A stretch of DNA of 22,127 nucleotides from JBGPJM01 sp041485385 (GTDB lineage Bacteria > Planctomycetota > Phycisphaerae > Phycisphaerales > UBA1924), in assembly GCA_041485385.1 (NCBI GenBank), contig JBGPJM010000062.1:1-22127 (forward strand), in the 5' to 3' direction. The position numbers and the translations under genes were made by a program. The stretch's first letter is position 1. Every line of letters begins with the position of its first letter. The notes beneath the pieces were generated by a model. The model worked only from the letters and a program-made list of their open reading frames with translations, did no database searches and was not told where the DNA came from. Below, piece by piece: positions 6,457 through 14,382 of this stretch.

Positions 6457-6954
6457 TCAGCCCTTGACGGGCTCGGGCTTGATGATCTTCACTTCAAGGT
6501 GTCCGGCGACGGGGAGGATGATGGTGGCGAGGAACTTGCCGGTCGCATCGAAGAGGTCCGCCGAGCAGCCCCGGCAGGCGCCGTCGAAAGAGCACTCGCC
6601 GTAGGTGTCGGTGGTCGTCACCGGCTGCCCCAGGGTCTTGAGCTGGAAGCCTTTCGCGGGAGTTCCCTCGGGGGGGCGGACGACGACGCGGACGTCCTTC
6701 GCGGGCACGGGCACCTCGATGGGCCGCGTCTCAATCGTGGGTCCGATGGGCTTGGCGTTCTCGTGCTTGACGAGTATCCAAGTGAAGTAGGCGGTCACGG
6801 CGGCGAGGACCAGCAGCCCGAACGTCATCCACGCGATCTTCTTGTTGTCGCTGATCCGACGGCGGCGCTTGGGCTTGGTGTCGGCGGGCTCGGCGGGAGG
6901 GGGAGGGGGCGGGAGCGGCGGCATCGGCGGGTTGGTGGGGCGGGTTTCGGACAT
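6457..6954 (-). CDS. Small single-pass membrane protein, Pro-rich N-terminus, unknown function
   Basis: The product is 165 aa. Residues 1-27 are Pro-rich. A basic stretch, KPKRRRR (28-33), precedes a membrane helix at about 40-62, so the N-terminus is predicted to be inside and the rest outside. The exported part has beta-like segments, and three cysteines (C121, C127, C130 in CSFDGACRGC) could bind metal or form a disulfide. The start at 6954 is chosen over an upstream in-frame ATG because CAGGAG lies about 8 nt before it and the upstream extension is Pro/Ser filler. The gene appears monocistronic and ends in an intrinsic terminator. I do not recognise the family. Its shape suggests a small membrane-anchored extracytoplasmic protein. 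Confidence 0.7.
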   Translation of the reverse strand: MSETRPTNPPMPPLPPPPPPAEPADTKPKRRRRISDNKKIAWMTFGLLVLAAVTAYFTWILVKHENAKPIGPTIETRPIEVPVPAKDVRVVVRPPEGTPAKGFQLKTLGQPVTTTDTYGECSFDGACRGCSADLFDATGKFLATIILPVAGHLEVKIIKPEPVKG

Positions 6955-7285
6955 TGGCGAGACTCCTGAAAAAAACGGGGGGTGGGGAGGAGAGAGCGAA
7001 CGCGGGGTTTCGGGCTGCGGGCTGTTCAACGGTTCCGGGCCAGGGTCGATGCGGCGCAGGGTTTCCGACCAAACCCGTCTCTACCCATGACGTTTCACAC
7101 ACGCCGCTTGGGACGGTTTGAGTCGTGTGGGCCGATTTTCCCACCGCGCGAAAAAAAACAACGACGAATCTTCCGAATGTGTCCCAGCGAGCAACCCCGC
7201 TTCGTCATGGTTGATGTAGCCGTCGACGAACTGCAGCGTCGAGCGGCCTCCCAATCCGTCCAGAAACCAGCAAAGGAAAGAAGCA
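6955..7285. other. Intergenic region between divergent genes
   Basis: This 331-nt gap separates the divergent genes at 6954 and 7286. It contains an A8 run near 7152-7159 and a phrase GGGCTGCGGGCT...GTTCAACGG (7013-7033) that also occurs with a small insert near 6005-6034. A plus-strand frame and a minus-strand frame (7081-7407) are open here, but neither has codon use or a start that convinces me. No promoter was identified with confidence. Confidence 0.4.
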
Positions 7286-8371
7286 ATGAACCGCATGAAC
7301 CTGTCGTCCTTGTTCCCCCTCTCCACCGTGAACCTCGCCGCCGCCGCTGGGTGGCCGATGCCGTCTCCGAGCAACCCGATGAACCCGATCAACTCGCCCG
7401 TCCCCATGTTCGTCCCCGTCTACTTGCTGCCGCCCGCCGCCCCGGCGCCGTCCCCGATCGCCAGCACGCCGGTGGCGATTCCGACGGAGCAGCCCTTTCT
7501 GCCTGCCCCGGGTCTTCCGGGGCCTTTCGGGACTCCGTTCATGCTCGTGGCCTCCAGCCCCGGCATCCCGGTGTCTCTTCACCACGGTTCTGTCCCGAAC
7601 CCCGCGGCCCAGTCCTCGCCCGCGATCTTCCTCGTGCCTGTCTCGATGCCACTGCCCCAGCCCACTCCTCGCTTCGCTCCCGCGCCGGGTCCGGTGGGTC
7701 TGCCGACGCTGGCACCGGCACCCGGGCACCCGGCGTTCTGGCCCGCGTCACCGGTGGGGCCGATGCCGATCGGACCGGCTCCTCAGCCCGCGCCCGCTGC
7801 GGTTCCGATGAACGGTTTCCCCTCTCCTCAGACGATCGGGCCAGACCTTCCGGGGCAGCCGAGCATCACTCCTGCGTCGCCTTCGCCGGTCCCGTCCGTG
7901 CTTCCGATCGTCGGATACGTGGTCCAGCCGCTCCCCACCCCACCGGGCGCAGCGCCGCTGTACGCCACGCTCCTGCCGATCTTCGGCATGACTCCCAACC
8001 CGGTCCCCACGCCGACCGCTGGCAGCATGATGCCCCCGCCTCCGCCCGCCCCGTCGCCATTCCCCGACGTAGCGGGCCGCGTGGGGGCGGCTCACGACCT
8101 CTCTCCGCAGTATCCGAACGGCGCGGGCGTTATCGCTGATCTGCGCGCCGTTCGAGATTGTCGAGCGGTTTCTCAGACTCCTCCTGAGGGAGCAGTCGGA
8201 GGCCGCGGTGTGGGAGTCGGTGCAGATCCTCAGCAGCCGGTCGGACGGGGATCGCGTCCGGGCCGTGGCCCGGTCGTTGACGGGCATCCGGCGGGCCCGG
8301 CTTCAAGCGGAGATGCGCCTTCGGTTCGCCCGGTGCGCAAGCCCCGCCCCGCGATGAACGGCAAGCACTGA
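7286..8371 (+). CDS. Proline-rich protein with probable frameshift near 8085
   Basis: The start at 7286 has a good site, AAAGGA, about 9 nt upstream. Residues 1 to about 265 are an unusual Pro/Met/Ala-rich chain with no charged clusters, probably disordered or surface-exposed. The frame stays open to 8371, but from about 8073 its third positions lose their GC bias. The +1 frame then reads a natural helical sequence, LICAPFEIVERFLRLLLREQ...WESVQILSSRSDGDRVRAVARSL, ending at a TGA at 8355-8357. That second frame has a stop at 8070-8072 and no start codon of its own. The real product is therefore probably a proline-rich N-terminus plus a ~85-aa helical C-terminus of about 356 aa, broken by one extra base. 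The G5 run at about 8083-8087 is the best site. Function is unknown. Confidence 0.6.
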   Translation: MNRMNLSSLFPLSTVNLAAAAGWPMPSPSNPMNPINSPVPMFVPVYLLPPAAPAPSPIASTPVAIPTEQPFLPAPGLPGPFGTPFMLVASSPGIPVSLHHGSVPNPAAQSSPAIFLVPVSMPLPQPTPRFAPAPGPVGLPTLAPAPGHPAFWPASPVGPMPIGPAPQPAPAAVPMNGFPSPQTIGPDLPGQPSITPASPSPVPSVLPIVGYVVQPLPTPPGAAPLYATLLPIFGMTPNPVPTPTAGSMMPPPPPAPSPFPDVAGRVGAAHDLSPQYPNGAGVIADLRAVRDCRAVSQTPPEGAVGGRGVGVGADPQQPVGRGSRPGRGPVVDGHPAGPASSGDAPSVRPVRKPRPAMNGKH

Positions 8372-8461
8372 CATAAGACCCCCCACACGACCCCGCGCGG
8401 AAGTGCTGGGTCCGTGTTTTCTGACTATGGAGGCTAAGTTAGGGTAGGATATGCACCACCC

Positions 8462-9469
8462 ATGACGGGCAGCCCTACTAACCCCGCCGACAAGTCCCGA
8501 GGCAAGGCAAGGCCGCCTCAGCGGAAACTGCGTCGGGCCGATGGGACGCTCGATCCTGAAGCCAAAGTTCCGATGTCGCTCGAGGAGTGCTTCGACGGCC
8601 CGTTCGCCGACGATGTCGCTGACAAGGCGTGGCGATTGACCCTTAAGGCGCTGCGCCGACGCTGCCGCGAGGACCAGGAAGTCGCGAACCACTTTGACGA
8701 CTCAATTGATTATCATGAGAGGCGTGCGCATTGGGCGATCCCTCCGGTCGCGTGGTCAGACCAGATTCAGGGCAAGGCCGTCCTGTTCTGGGTGGACGAG
8801 GACCGGAAGAGAAAGGGGCGGCCAAATACGGAATCGGCAGTCGGCGACTTCATCGCGGAGATCAAAGCGGACATCCAACCGCAGCCTGACCGCGTTGCGA
8901 TGGCCAACGAGTCCAACGACGGAGCGCACGAATTCTTGGATCGTCGTTACGCGGGGCCGTTAGAATATCACCTCGTCGGGGCGGACATCATGCGCCTTTA
9001 CGCGGACATGCTGGTAGCTGACGAGGCAGAGCGGGGCGATCTCTGCCGAGATCTTCGCGCACAGGTCTGCACTTGGTGCGGCGACGGAGACGGGCGCCTC
9101 CGGAGGGCCGCCGTCCTCTGGCCGCAGGTGTGCGCCGTGTTTCACGTCGAGGATCCGTCGTACAGGGCGCAGTCCTTTATGGACCAGCCGCTGCGGCGGT
9201 TCGCCGCGGCCTCCCAACTCGTGACCGATGGCCAGGATTCGCGACTGCTCCCCGCGTTCTGGTTGATGGAGTGGGGATGGGGGCGCGCAGAAGCCCTCCA
9301 GATTGCTGGGCTCGCCAACACCCCCAGATGGATGAAGGCGATCAACCGCTTCAAGGAGTACGTGGACCGCGACGCCCCTGCGATCACCCTGAAGAAGGAC
9401 GACGACGATCCGGCCCCCGATCCCTTGTTGGCGCATATCCCGCCCCTGCGCACGGTGGACGCCTCGTGA
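8462..9469 (+). CDS. Unknown 335-aa protein
   Basis: I do not recognise this protein. It is soluble and acidic with a strongly biased codon third position, so it is very likely real. The first 30 residues are basic and disordered. The centre is helical, with Trp-rich segments (HWAIPPVAW, WRLTLKALRRRC), and one CTWC pair lies at 203-206. The C-terminal part reads FWLMEWGWGRAEALQIAGLANTPRWMKAINRFKEYVDRD, which resembles a helix-turn-helix followed by a helix, so DNA binding is conceivable but not shown. The final 20 residues are Asp/Pro-rich. No clear ribosome-binding site precedes the ATG at 8462, which is common in this phylum. It stands alone between the proline-rich gene and the 100-aa gene at 9710, and the 240-nt gap after it shows no gene. 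Confidence 0.7.
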   Translation: MTGSPTNPADKSRGKARPPQRKLRRADGTLDPEAKVPMSLEECFDGPFADDVADKAWRLTLKALRRRCREDQEVANHFDDSIDYHERRAHWAIPPVAWSDQIQGKAVLFWVDEDRKRKGRPNTESAVGDFIAEIKADIQPQPDRVAMANESNDGAHEFLDRRYAGPLEYHLVGADIMRLYADMLVADEAERGDLCRDLRAQVCTWCGDGDGRLRRAAVLWPQVCAVFHVEDPSYRAQSFMDQPLRRFAAASQLVTDGQDSRLLPAFWLMEWGWGRAEALQIAGLANTPRWMKAINRFKEYVDRDAPAITLKKDDDDPAPDPLLAHIPPLRTVDAS

Positions 9470-9709
9470 GTCGGAAACGCCCCGTGCACCGTAGAGAACG
9501 TGCGTTGCACGGAGGAGTTCTGCACTCCGCGGTTGGTGGCCGTTTGCGTGAAGGGGGTCCCCTCGAACGACCGATAGCTCCAGTGAGTGAAGCAACCGGG
9601 CGAAAGATTCGCCCCACAGCAATCGACAGGCTGGCACGGGACAGGATGAGGCCCTATACTCGGCCCCACCGCCCCGCGCAAACCGTCGACGGCAGGGAGG
9701 CATGACGCC

Positions 9710-10012
9710 ATGACACCATCCGAAACCGCAGACTTCAAGAAGTTCACGTTTCGCATCGACGTGGCGATCGCCGACGCGGAACGATGTGATTCGGACCCGA
9801 CCGAGATTCTCGGCGGGATACTGGAAGACGCGATGAAGAGCGTGGTGTTTGTGCATGTCAAGCGTTACTGCGGGCGGCGGCTTGCGGCGCTACGTGCCAA
9901 GCGGACGCTGGCCCAAGCGCAAGTCGGCGTGACGGCCCGTTCGCCTGGACGAGCAGCGGCAGCCCTCGCGGTTCGCCAGACGGTCCAGGCTCCCGCAGAC
10001 TTCGTCCACTAG
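9710..10012 (+). CDS. Unknown 100-aa protein
   Basis: The product is a short, mainly helical protein. The first half (FKKFTFRIDVAIADAERCDSDPTEILGGILEDAMKSVVFVHVKRYCGRRLAALRAKR) is followed by an Ala/Arg-rich tail. GGGAGG lies about 9 nt before the ATG at 9710, which supports the start. There is no signal peptide or membrane segment. I do not recognise a family. A TATACT with an upstream TGGCAC-like element near 9635-9660 might be its promoter, but this is weak. It is the last gene of the accessory block before the second paralogue at 10262. Confidence 0.6.
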   Translation: MTPSETADFKKFTFRIDVAIADAERCDSDPTEILGGILEDAMKSVVFVHVKRYCGRRLAALRAKRTLAQAQVGVTARSPGRAAAALAVRQTVQAPADFVH

Positions 10013-10261
10013 TCATCGCCAAGTTGGATACAGAATCAACTGCACCCGTCGCTTTTGGAGCGGCGGTGGTTTCAGTTGATTCCTGAATCCTCTCTCAAGT
10101 TGGCCTGGGTTTCCGTCGATCCCGCTCGAAGTGTCCCCCGCGTGCCGGTCAACGGCTCGGGCAGCGGGGGTCGTTCACTCCCGGCGAGCCGACGAACACG
10201 GTGCGCACGCCTCCGACCCGGCTCGGAGTGCCGGGCCACCCATGAGAGGAGAACCAGAGTC

Positions 10262-10921
10262 ATGGCCGACTACATCCCCGCCCCCGACGCCGACTTCAAC
10301 GCCTGGCAGATCAACTTCGTCACCTACGCCAATGCCAACCTCGCCGCACTCGGACTCGTCGCCGCCGACCTGACCCCCGTCACCGCCGCCCAGGCCACCT
10401 GGGCCACCGCCTACCCCGCCCATGTCGCCGCCGTCGCCGCCGCCCAGTCCGCCAAGCAGGCCAAGTCCGGCGCCCGCAACGCCTACGTCGCGGTCGTCCG
10501 CGCCCTGGTCCGCCGCCTCCAGGCCTCTCCCTCCGTCTCCGACGCCGAGCGGGCCTCCCTGGGGATCACCGTCCCCGGCCAGGGCGGCCCCATCCCCGCG
10601 CCCAACTCGCGGCCGCTGGTCGCCGTCGAGTGCGGCCAGCGCCTCCAGCACACCCTCCGCTTCGTGGACGAGAACTCCCCCACCCGCCGCGCCAAGCCCG
10701 ACGGGGTGCTGGGCGCGGAGATCTGGGCCAAGGTCGGCACCGCCCCGCCGGTGAACGAGGCCGAGCTGCGGTTCGTCGCCGTGGATACCGCCACGCCCTA
10801 CACCCTCAACTTCGAGTCCGCCGACGGCGGCAAGAACGCCTACTACTGGCTCCGCTGGGTCAGCCCCACCGGCCAGCGCGGGCCGTGGAGCGAGCAGGCG
10901 GCCGCCACCATCGCCGCCTAA
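10262..10921 (+). CDS. Planctomycete-type Pro/Ala-rich protein, paralogue of the gene at 344
   Basis: The product is 219 aa. It begins DYIPAPDADFNAWQ, has an Ala-rich helical middle (about 40-80), the LVRRLQASPSVSDAERASLGITV segment, RPLVAVECGQRLQHTLRFVDENSPTRRAKPDGVLGAEIW, and a C-terminal beta domain ending YYWLRWVSPTGQRGPWSE. It aligns over its full length with the product at 344. The start at 10262 is supported by AGGAG about 9 nt upstream. The frame is open further upstream, but nothing there is conserved with the paralogue. There is no export signal. The name of the function is unknown. The last codons and stop are duplicated just downstream (10904-10923 versus 10946-10965), a small local duplication. 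Confidence 0.8.
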   Translation: MADYIPAPDADFNAWQINFVTYANANLAALGLVAADLTPVTAAQATWATAYPAHVAAVAAAQSAKQAKSGARNAYVAVVRALVRRLQASPSVSDAERASLGITVPGQGGPIPAPNSRPLVAVECGQRLQHTLRFVDENSPTRRAKPDGVLGAEIWAKVGTAPPVNEAELRFVAVDTATPYTLNFESADGGKNAYYWLRWVSPTGQRGPWSEQAAATIAA

Positions 10922-10976
10922 GACGATGGGGGCGAGGGAGGGGGGGCCACCATCGCCGCGTAAGAGGAGCGCTTTG

Positions 10977-11107
10977 CCACAGAGAACACGGTGGGCACGG
11001 AGAAGAGAAACCCCTTGCTTGAAGAAAGAGGCGGGCCTTGCGGCTCGCCTCTTTTCATGGCCTCGAACCCGGCCCCTGTCTTCTCTGAGTTCTCTGTGCC
11101 TCTGTGG
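10977..11107. repeat. Short CCACAGAG-type inverted-repeat element
   Basis: The 131-bp unit begins CCACAGAGAACACGG and ends with CTCTGTGCCTCTGTGG. The left arm (10977-11005) and the reverse complement of the right arm (11081-11107) share CCACAGAG...CAC...GAGAAG with small gaps. Sequences of this kind are, to my recollection, scattered in many environmental bacterial genomes. It fills the gap between two converging genes, ends 5 nt from the prfB stop, and encloses a terminator hairpin. Confidence 0.65.
11025..11055. terminator. Bidirectional intrinsic terminator
   Basis: The inverted repeat AAAGAGGCGGGCC / GGCTCGCCTCTTT has a TTGC loop and a stem of about 12-13 bp with one G-U. It is followed by TTTT on the plus strand and by TTTCTTC on the minus strand. 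It can end transcription of both the 10262 gene and prfB. Confidence 0.75.
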
Positions 11108-11112
11108 TACAA

Positions 11113-12262
11113 CTACGCCGACGCCGCCTTGGCCGCCCGCGCGCTCTGCACCTTCCGCCGCCGCTGCAGCTCGGCGTCGACGAACCCCTCGATCTCGCCG
11201 CGGAGCACCCGCTCGTAGTCGCTGGACTCAAAGCCGGTCCGGTGGTCCTTCACGCGGTTGTCGTAGAAGACGTACGAGCGGATCTGGGTTCCCCAGCCGC
11301 GCTCGACGGCGCCGCCGGTGGCGTCGGAGATCTCCTTCTCGCGCCGCTCCTCCTCTATCTGCTCGAGCTTGGCCTGCAGAACCGAGAGGGCCTGCTTCCT
11401 GTTCTGCGGCTGATCGCGGTAGGTGCTCGCGACGACCATGATGCCGGTGGGCTTGTGCACAAGCCGGATGGCGGTGGCGACCTTGTTGACGTTCTGGCCG
11501 CCGGGGCCGCTGGCGCGGACGAAGGGCGTAATCTCGAGGTCCTTCTCGGGGATCTCCAGCGACACATCGTCGAACTCGGGCGTGACGTCGACGGTGGCGA
11601 AGCTGGTCTGGCGCTTGCCCTGGGCGTTGAAGGGCGAGACGCGGGCGAGGCGGTGGGTGCCGCGCTCGCAGGCCATGTAGCCGAAGGCAAACGGGCCCTT
11701 GATGTGCAGGGTGACGGCGTCGAGGCCGACCTCCGAGCCGAAACTCTTGGCGATCTCCTCGACCTCGAACCCCATCCGCTCCCAGTAGAAGATGTACATG
11801 CGGAAGAGCATGTCGGCCCAGTCGTTGGCCTCGGTGCCCCCGTCGCCGGCGGAGATGGTGACGAAGCAGTTGCGGTGGTCGTGCTTGCCGGAGAGCAGCG
11901 ACTGCAGCTCGATCTTCTCCATGCGCCCGACGAGGTCGAAGAGCTTCTCGTCGGCCTCGGTCAGCAGCTCCTTGTCGGGCTGGCCGGAAACGCCGGATTC
12001 ACGGGCCATCTCGTAGCCGACCTTGGCGTCCTCGAAATCGGAGATGGCCTTCGTGAGGGGATCCAGCTGGGCCTTGAGGCCCTTCAGCCGCGCGACGGTC
12101 TTCCGGGCCTCATCGGGCTTGTCCCAGAAGTTGGTCGCCTGCATGGCTTGTTCGGTGTCCCTCAGGCGGGCGAGCTTGGATTCGTAGTCAAAGCGAGTCG
12201 CGGATGGTCAAGATCCGCGCCTCGAGGTCGTTGATGATGGGTTGGTGCGCGTCGAAGTGCAT
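11113..12262 (-). CDS. prfB: Peptide chain release factor 2, expressed by programmed +1 frameshift
   Basis: RF2 ends translation at UGA and UAA. A 24-codon first frame starts at ATG 12262 (AGGAAA upstream) and ends at TGA in the sequence CTT TGA C. Shifting +1 there continues as DYESKLARLRDTEQAMQATNFW and runs to TAG at 11113, giving 382 aa, close to the usual RF2 length. The RF2 anticodon-like motif SPF is at about 209-211, and GPGGQNVNK has GGQ at about 254-256, matching the family's usual positions. A shorter reading from the ATG at 12144 would lose the N-terminal helix. This is autoregulation known from many bacteria: low RF2 favours shifting. The usual Shine-Dalgarno-like stimulator just before the shift site is not obvious here. 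Confidence 0.95.
12187..12193 (-). promoter_or_regulatory. prfB +1 frameshift site CTTTGAC
   Basis: On the minus strand CTT (codon 24) is followed by the in-frame TGA and then C, the classical RF2 slippery site with a poor UGA-C stop context. The two frames meet exactly here, and no other stop separates them. Confidence 0.93.
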
Positions 12263-12430
12263 GGGTTTTTCCTGATGGGAGAGGTGACTGTAGGCGGCGG
12301 GAGATGAGAGACGAAAGTCGATGGGTTCCCGGCGTCCGTTTCCGGCGACGCGGGCTTTCTATCTTTGTTCTGCGCCAACTCGGATCCCCCGCGGCGTTGT
12401 TCCTTCGACACCCTCTCGGAGCCCCCTCAC

Positions 12431-13648
12431 ATGCGCAACCCCATCCGAACCAGCACCGCACTGTTCGTCCTTTCCGGCCTCCTTGCGTCCGCCGCGCCGG
12501 CGCCCGCCCAGTCGCCGCCGGAACAAGCCGGCTCGCGCTCGCAGCTCTCCAAGAACGCGGGCCCGGTCGTCAGCATCGATTTCCCGGGCGGCACGATCAA
12601 CGACTTCATCAAGGCGGTGCAGAAGGCCGCCGCCCCCGCCGCCGTCAACGTCATCCGGCCCGCCGAGGCGGCCTCCGTCCAGGCCCCGCCGATCTCCCTC
12701 CGCAACGTCACCGTCAAGACCGCCCTCGAGTCGCTGCGCTTTGCCTTCCAGGACTCCGGCGAGCACCGCTTCCAGGTTGAGGACTTCGGTGGCGATGCGG
12801 GCTCCGAACCGGTCTACGCCGTTCGGTACGGCCGCATGAGTTCCCGCGCGGCCGCCCCTCCGCCCGCCGACGATCGGACGATCGAGGTGTTCTCGATCCG
12901 CGACCTGATCGAACCGACCAACCCCGGCGCGGACCCGTCCGGCACCATCTCGCGCGACCACATCCTCTCCGCCGTGGACACCGCGCTGCGCCTGGACGAC
13001 CGGCAGAACGAAACGCCGCCGGAGATCAAGTACCACCAGGATACGGGGCTGCTGATTGTCCGCGGCACGGGGGAGCAGGTGAACCTCATCCGGGCGCTGC
13101 TCCTGCGGGTGCGGGACGATGCCAAGTCGCGCCGGTCCGACGCCGAGGTGTTCGGCAGCCAGCTTCGCGGCCTCGAGGGGGAGCTCCGCCGGATGATGAC
13201 CGAGCTGGACGTCAAAAAGAAAGAGGCCGATATGTTGAAGGCTCGGCTGGACCGTTCCCGGAAGCTGCGAGACGCAGGCACGGCCAGCGAGGACGAACTG
13301 GCCGCGATCGAGCTCCAGTACACCAGGGGCATGGGCGAGGTGCAGATGGTCTCGGCCCGGATCGAGCAGCTCGAGCAGGAGATCAAGGCCAGAAGGGAGG
13401 CCAGACCCGCCACGGCCGAGCCGACCACCGCCGTGTACGACCTGGCCGACCTCGCCGCCGCCGGCGCCGAGCTGGAGGCGCTCGCGCAGACCCTGACCGG
13501 CGGGAACGTCCAACAGGGCCCGGACAAGGGCAAGGGCTTCTCGCTGGTGGTCACGGCGCCGGAGGCCGGGCAGGAGCTCTTCAAGCAAGCACTCGCGGCG
13601 GTCCGGAAGGCCGTGGGCACCGCCGCCAAGAAGACCGGCGCCCGTTAG
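12431..13648 (+). CDS. Secreted protein with STN/secretin-like short domains and coiled coil
   Basis: The product is 405 aa. A signal peptide (RNPIRTSTALFVLSGLLASAAPAPAQ, cut near 27) sends it to the periplasm. Residues about 47-105 (SIDFPGGTINDFIKAVQKA...ISLRNVTVKTALESLRFAF) follow the beta-alpha-beta pattern of STN or secretin N domains. A second such unit spans about 150-230, with the strand HQDTGLLIVRGTGEQV typical of these folds. Residues about 243-323 form a charged coiled coil (LRGLEGELRRMMTELDVKKKEADMLKARL). The C-terminal part may hold a third short beta-alpha unit. There is no outer-membrane secretin barrel. The start at 12431 is chosen because it puts the signal peptide at the N-terminus. 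It is the first of five genes in one direction. Its role may be envelope assembly or sensing, but this is not resolved. Confidence 0.75.
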   Translation: MRNPIRTSTALFVLSGLLASAAPAPAQSPPEQAGSRSQLSKNAGPVVSIDFPGGTINDFIKAVQKAAAPAAVNVIRPAEAASVQAPPISLRNVTVKTALESLRFAFQDSGEHRFQVEDFGGDAGSEPVYAVRYGRMSSRAAAPPPADDRTIEVFSIRDLIEPTNPGADPSGTISRDHILSAVDTALRLDDRQNETPPEIKYHQDTGLLIVRGTGEQVNLIRALLLRVRDDAKSRRSDAEVFGSQLRGLEGELRRMMTELDVKKKEADMLKARLDRSRKLRDAGTASEDELAAIELQYTRGMGEVQMVSARIEQLEQEIKARREARPATAEPTTAVYDLADLAAAGAELEALAQTLTGGNVQQGPDKGKGFSLVVTAPEAGQELFKQALAAVRKAVGTAAKKTGAR

Positions 13649-13716
13649 TATTGGAGACCGTGCCGACGCCCTCTCTCACAGCCCCGCCCCCAGCCCTGCG
13701 GCGACTTGGCGTGCTG

Positions 13717-14382
13717 ATGCCCGACACCCCGCCGGCGAGCACGAGCAGCACCGGGCCGGCGACCGTCCACGAGGCGGGCCCGTCCGGCGGTGTCTTGTCG
13801 ACGGGCGCGGGATTCGTGCCGTCGCTGGTGGCGGCGATCTCGCGCGGCGACACGGGGGCGCTCTCGGTGTTCTACGAGACGTGGTTCGACGGCGCGTTCG
13901 ATACCGCCCGCTCGGTCACACGCCGCGACGAGTCGTTCTGCATGGACATCGTGCAGGACGCAATGCTGCGGGCGATCAGGTCGCTCCGTCCATCGCTGGG
14001 GCTGCGTGAGAAGGGCGACCTTGACCGGTGGATGACCCGCGTGGTGCACACGACGGCGCTGGACCACCTACGCCGGGAATCGCGCCGGCTGGCGCGCCAG
14101 ACGCGCAGGGCGAGCGACGAGGCGCACCGTCGCGCCGGCACCGGCCAGAGCGAGCCCTCCGACGCCGCGGAGCTGAGCGAACAGATCCAGTGGCTGCGCG
14201 CACGGCTTGACGAACTCACCCAGAGCGACCGCGAACTGCTCGCGCTCCGCTTCTCGCACGAGCATTCGCTGGAATCGAGCGGACGGGCGTCGGGGATGAC
14301 CGGGGCCGCCGCGCACGGGCGCATCCGGCGCCTCCTCGAACGCCTCCGCGGCTCAACGAAGGAGTCTTCGCATGAACGCTGA
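13717..14382 (+). CDS. ECF-type sigma-70 RNA polymerase sigma factor
   Basis: From ATG 13717 the product is 221 aa. Region 2 (FYETWFDGAFDTARSVTRRDESFCMDIVQDAMLRAIRSL...LDRWMTRVVHTTALDHLRRESRR) has the DIVQDAMLRA core-binding helix and the W-x3-VxxxxxLDHLRR promoter-contact helix. Region 4 (LRARLDELTQSDRELLALRFSHEHSLESSGRASGMTGAAAHGRIRRLLERLR) has the expected helix-turn-helix. The frame extends upstream to near 13651, and GTG 13660 is an alternative start. The extension is Pro/Ser/Thr-rich and not conserved in type. The last codons overlap the next gene by 11 nt, the usual arrangement of a sigma factor with its anti-sigma partner. Confidence 0.82.
   Translation: MPDTPPASTSSTGPATVHEAGPSGGVLSTGAGFVPSLVAAISRGDTGALSVFYETWFDGAFDTARSVTRRDESFCMDIVQDAMLRAIRSLRPSLGLREKGDLDRWMTRVVHTTALDHLRRESRRLARQTRRASDEAHRRAGTGQSEPSDAAELSEQIQWLRARLDELTQSDRELLALRFSHEHSLESSGRASGMTGAAAHGRIRRLLERLRGSTKESSHER

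Noticed and set aside
7081..7407. 108-codon minus-strand frame
   Set aside because: Some stretches look protein-like, but it overlaps the well-started gene at 7286, has mixed codon bias and no ribosome-binding site.
6982..8139. 385-codon plus-strand frame
   Set aside because: Arg/Pro/Ser-rich shadow of the proline-rich gene. It has no good start and ends inside the better frame.
11104..12234. 376-codon plus-strand frame
   Set aside because: It is antisense to prfB, whose GGQ and SPF motifs and frameshift site are unambiguous.
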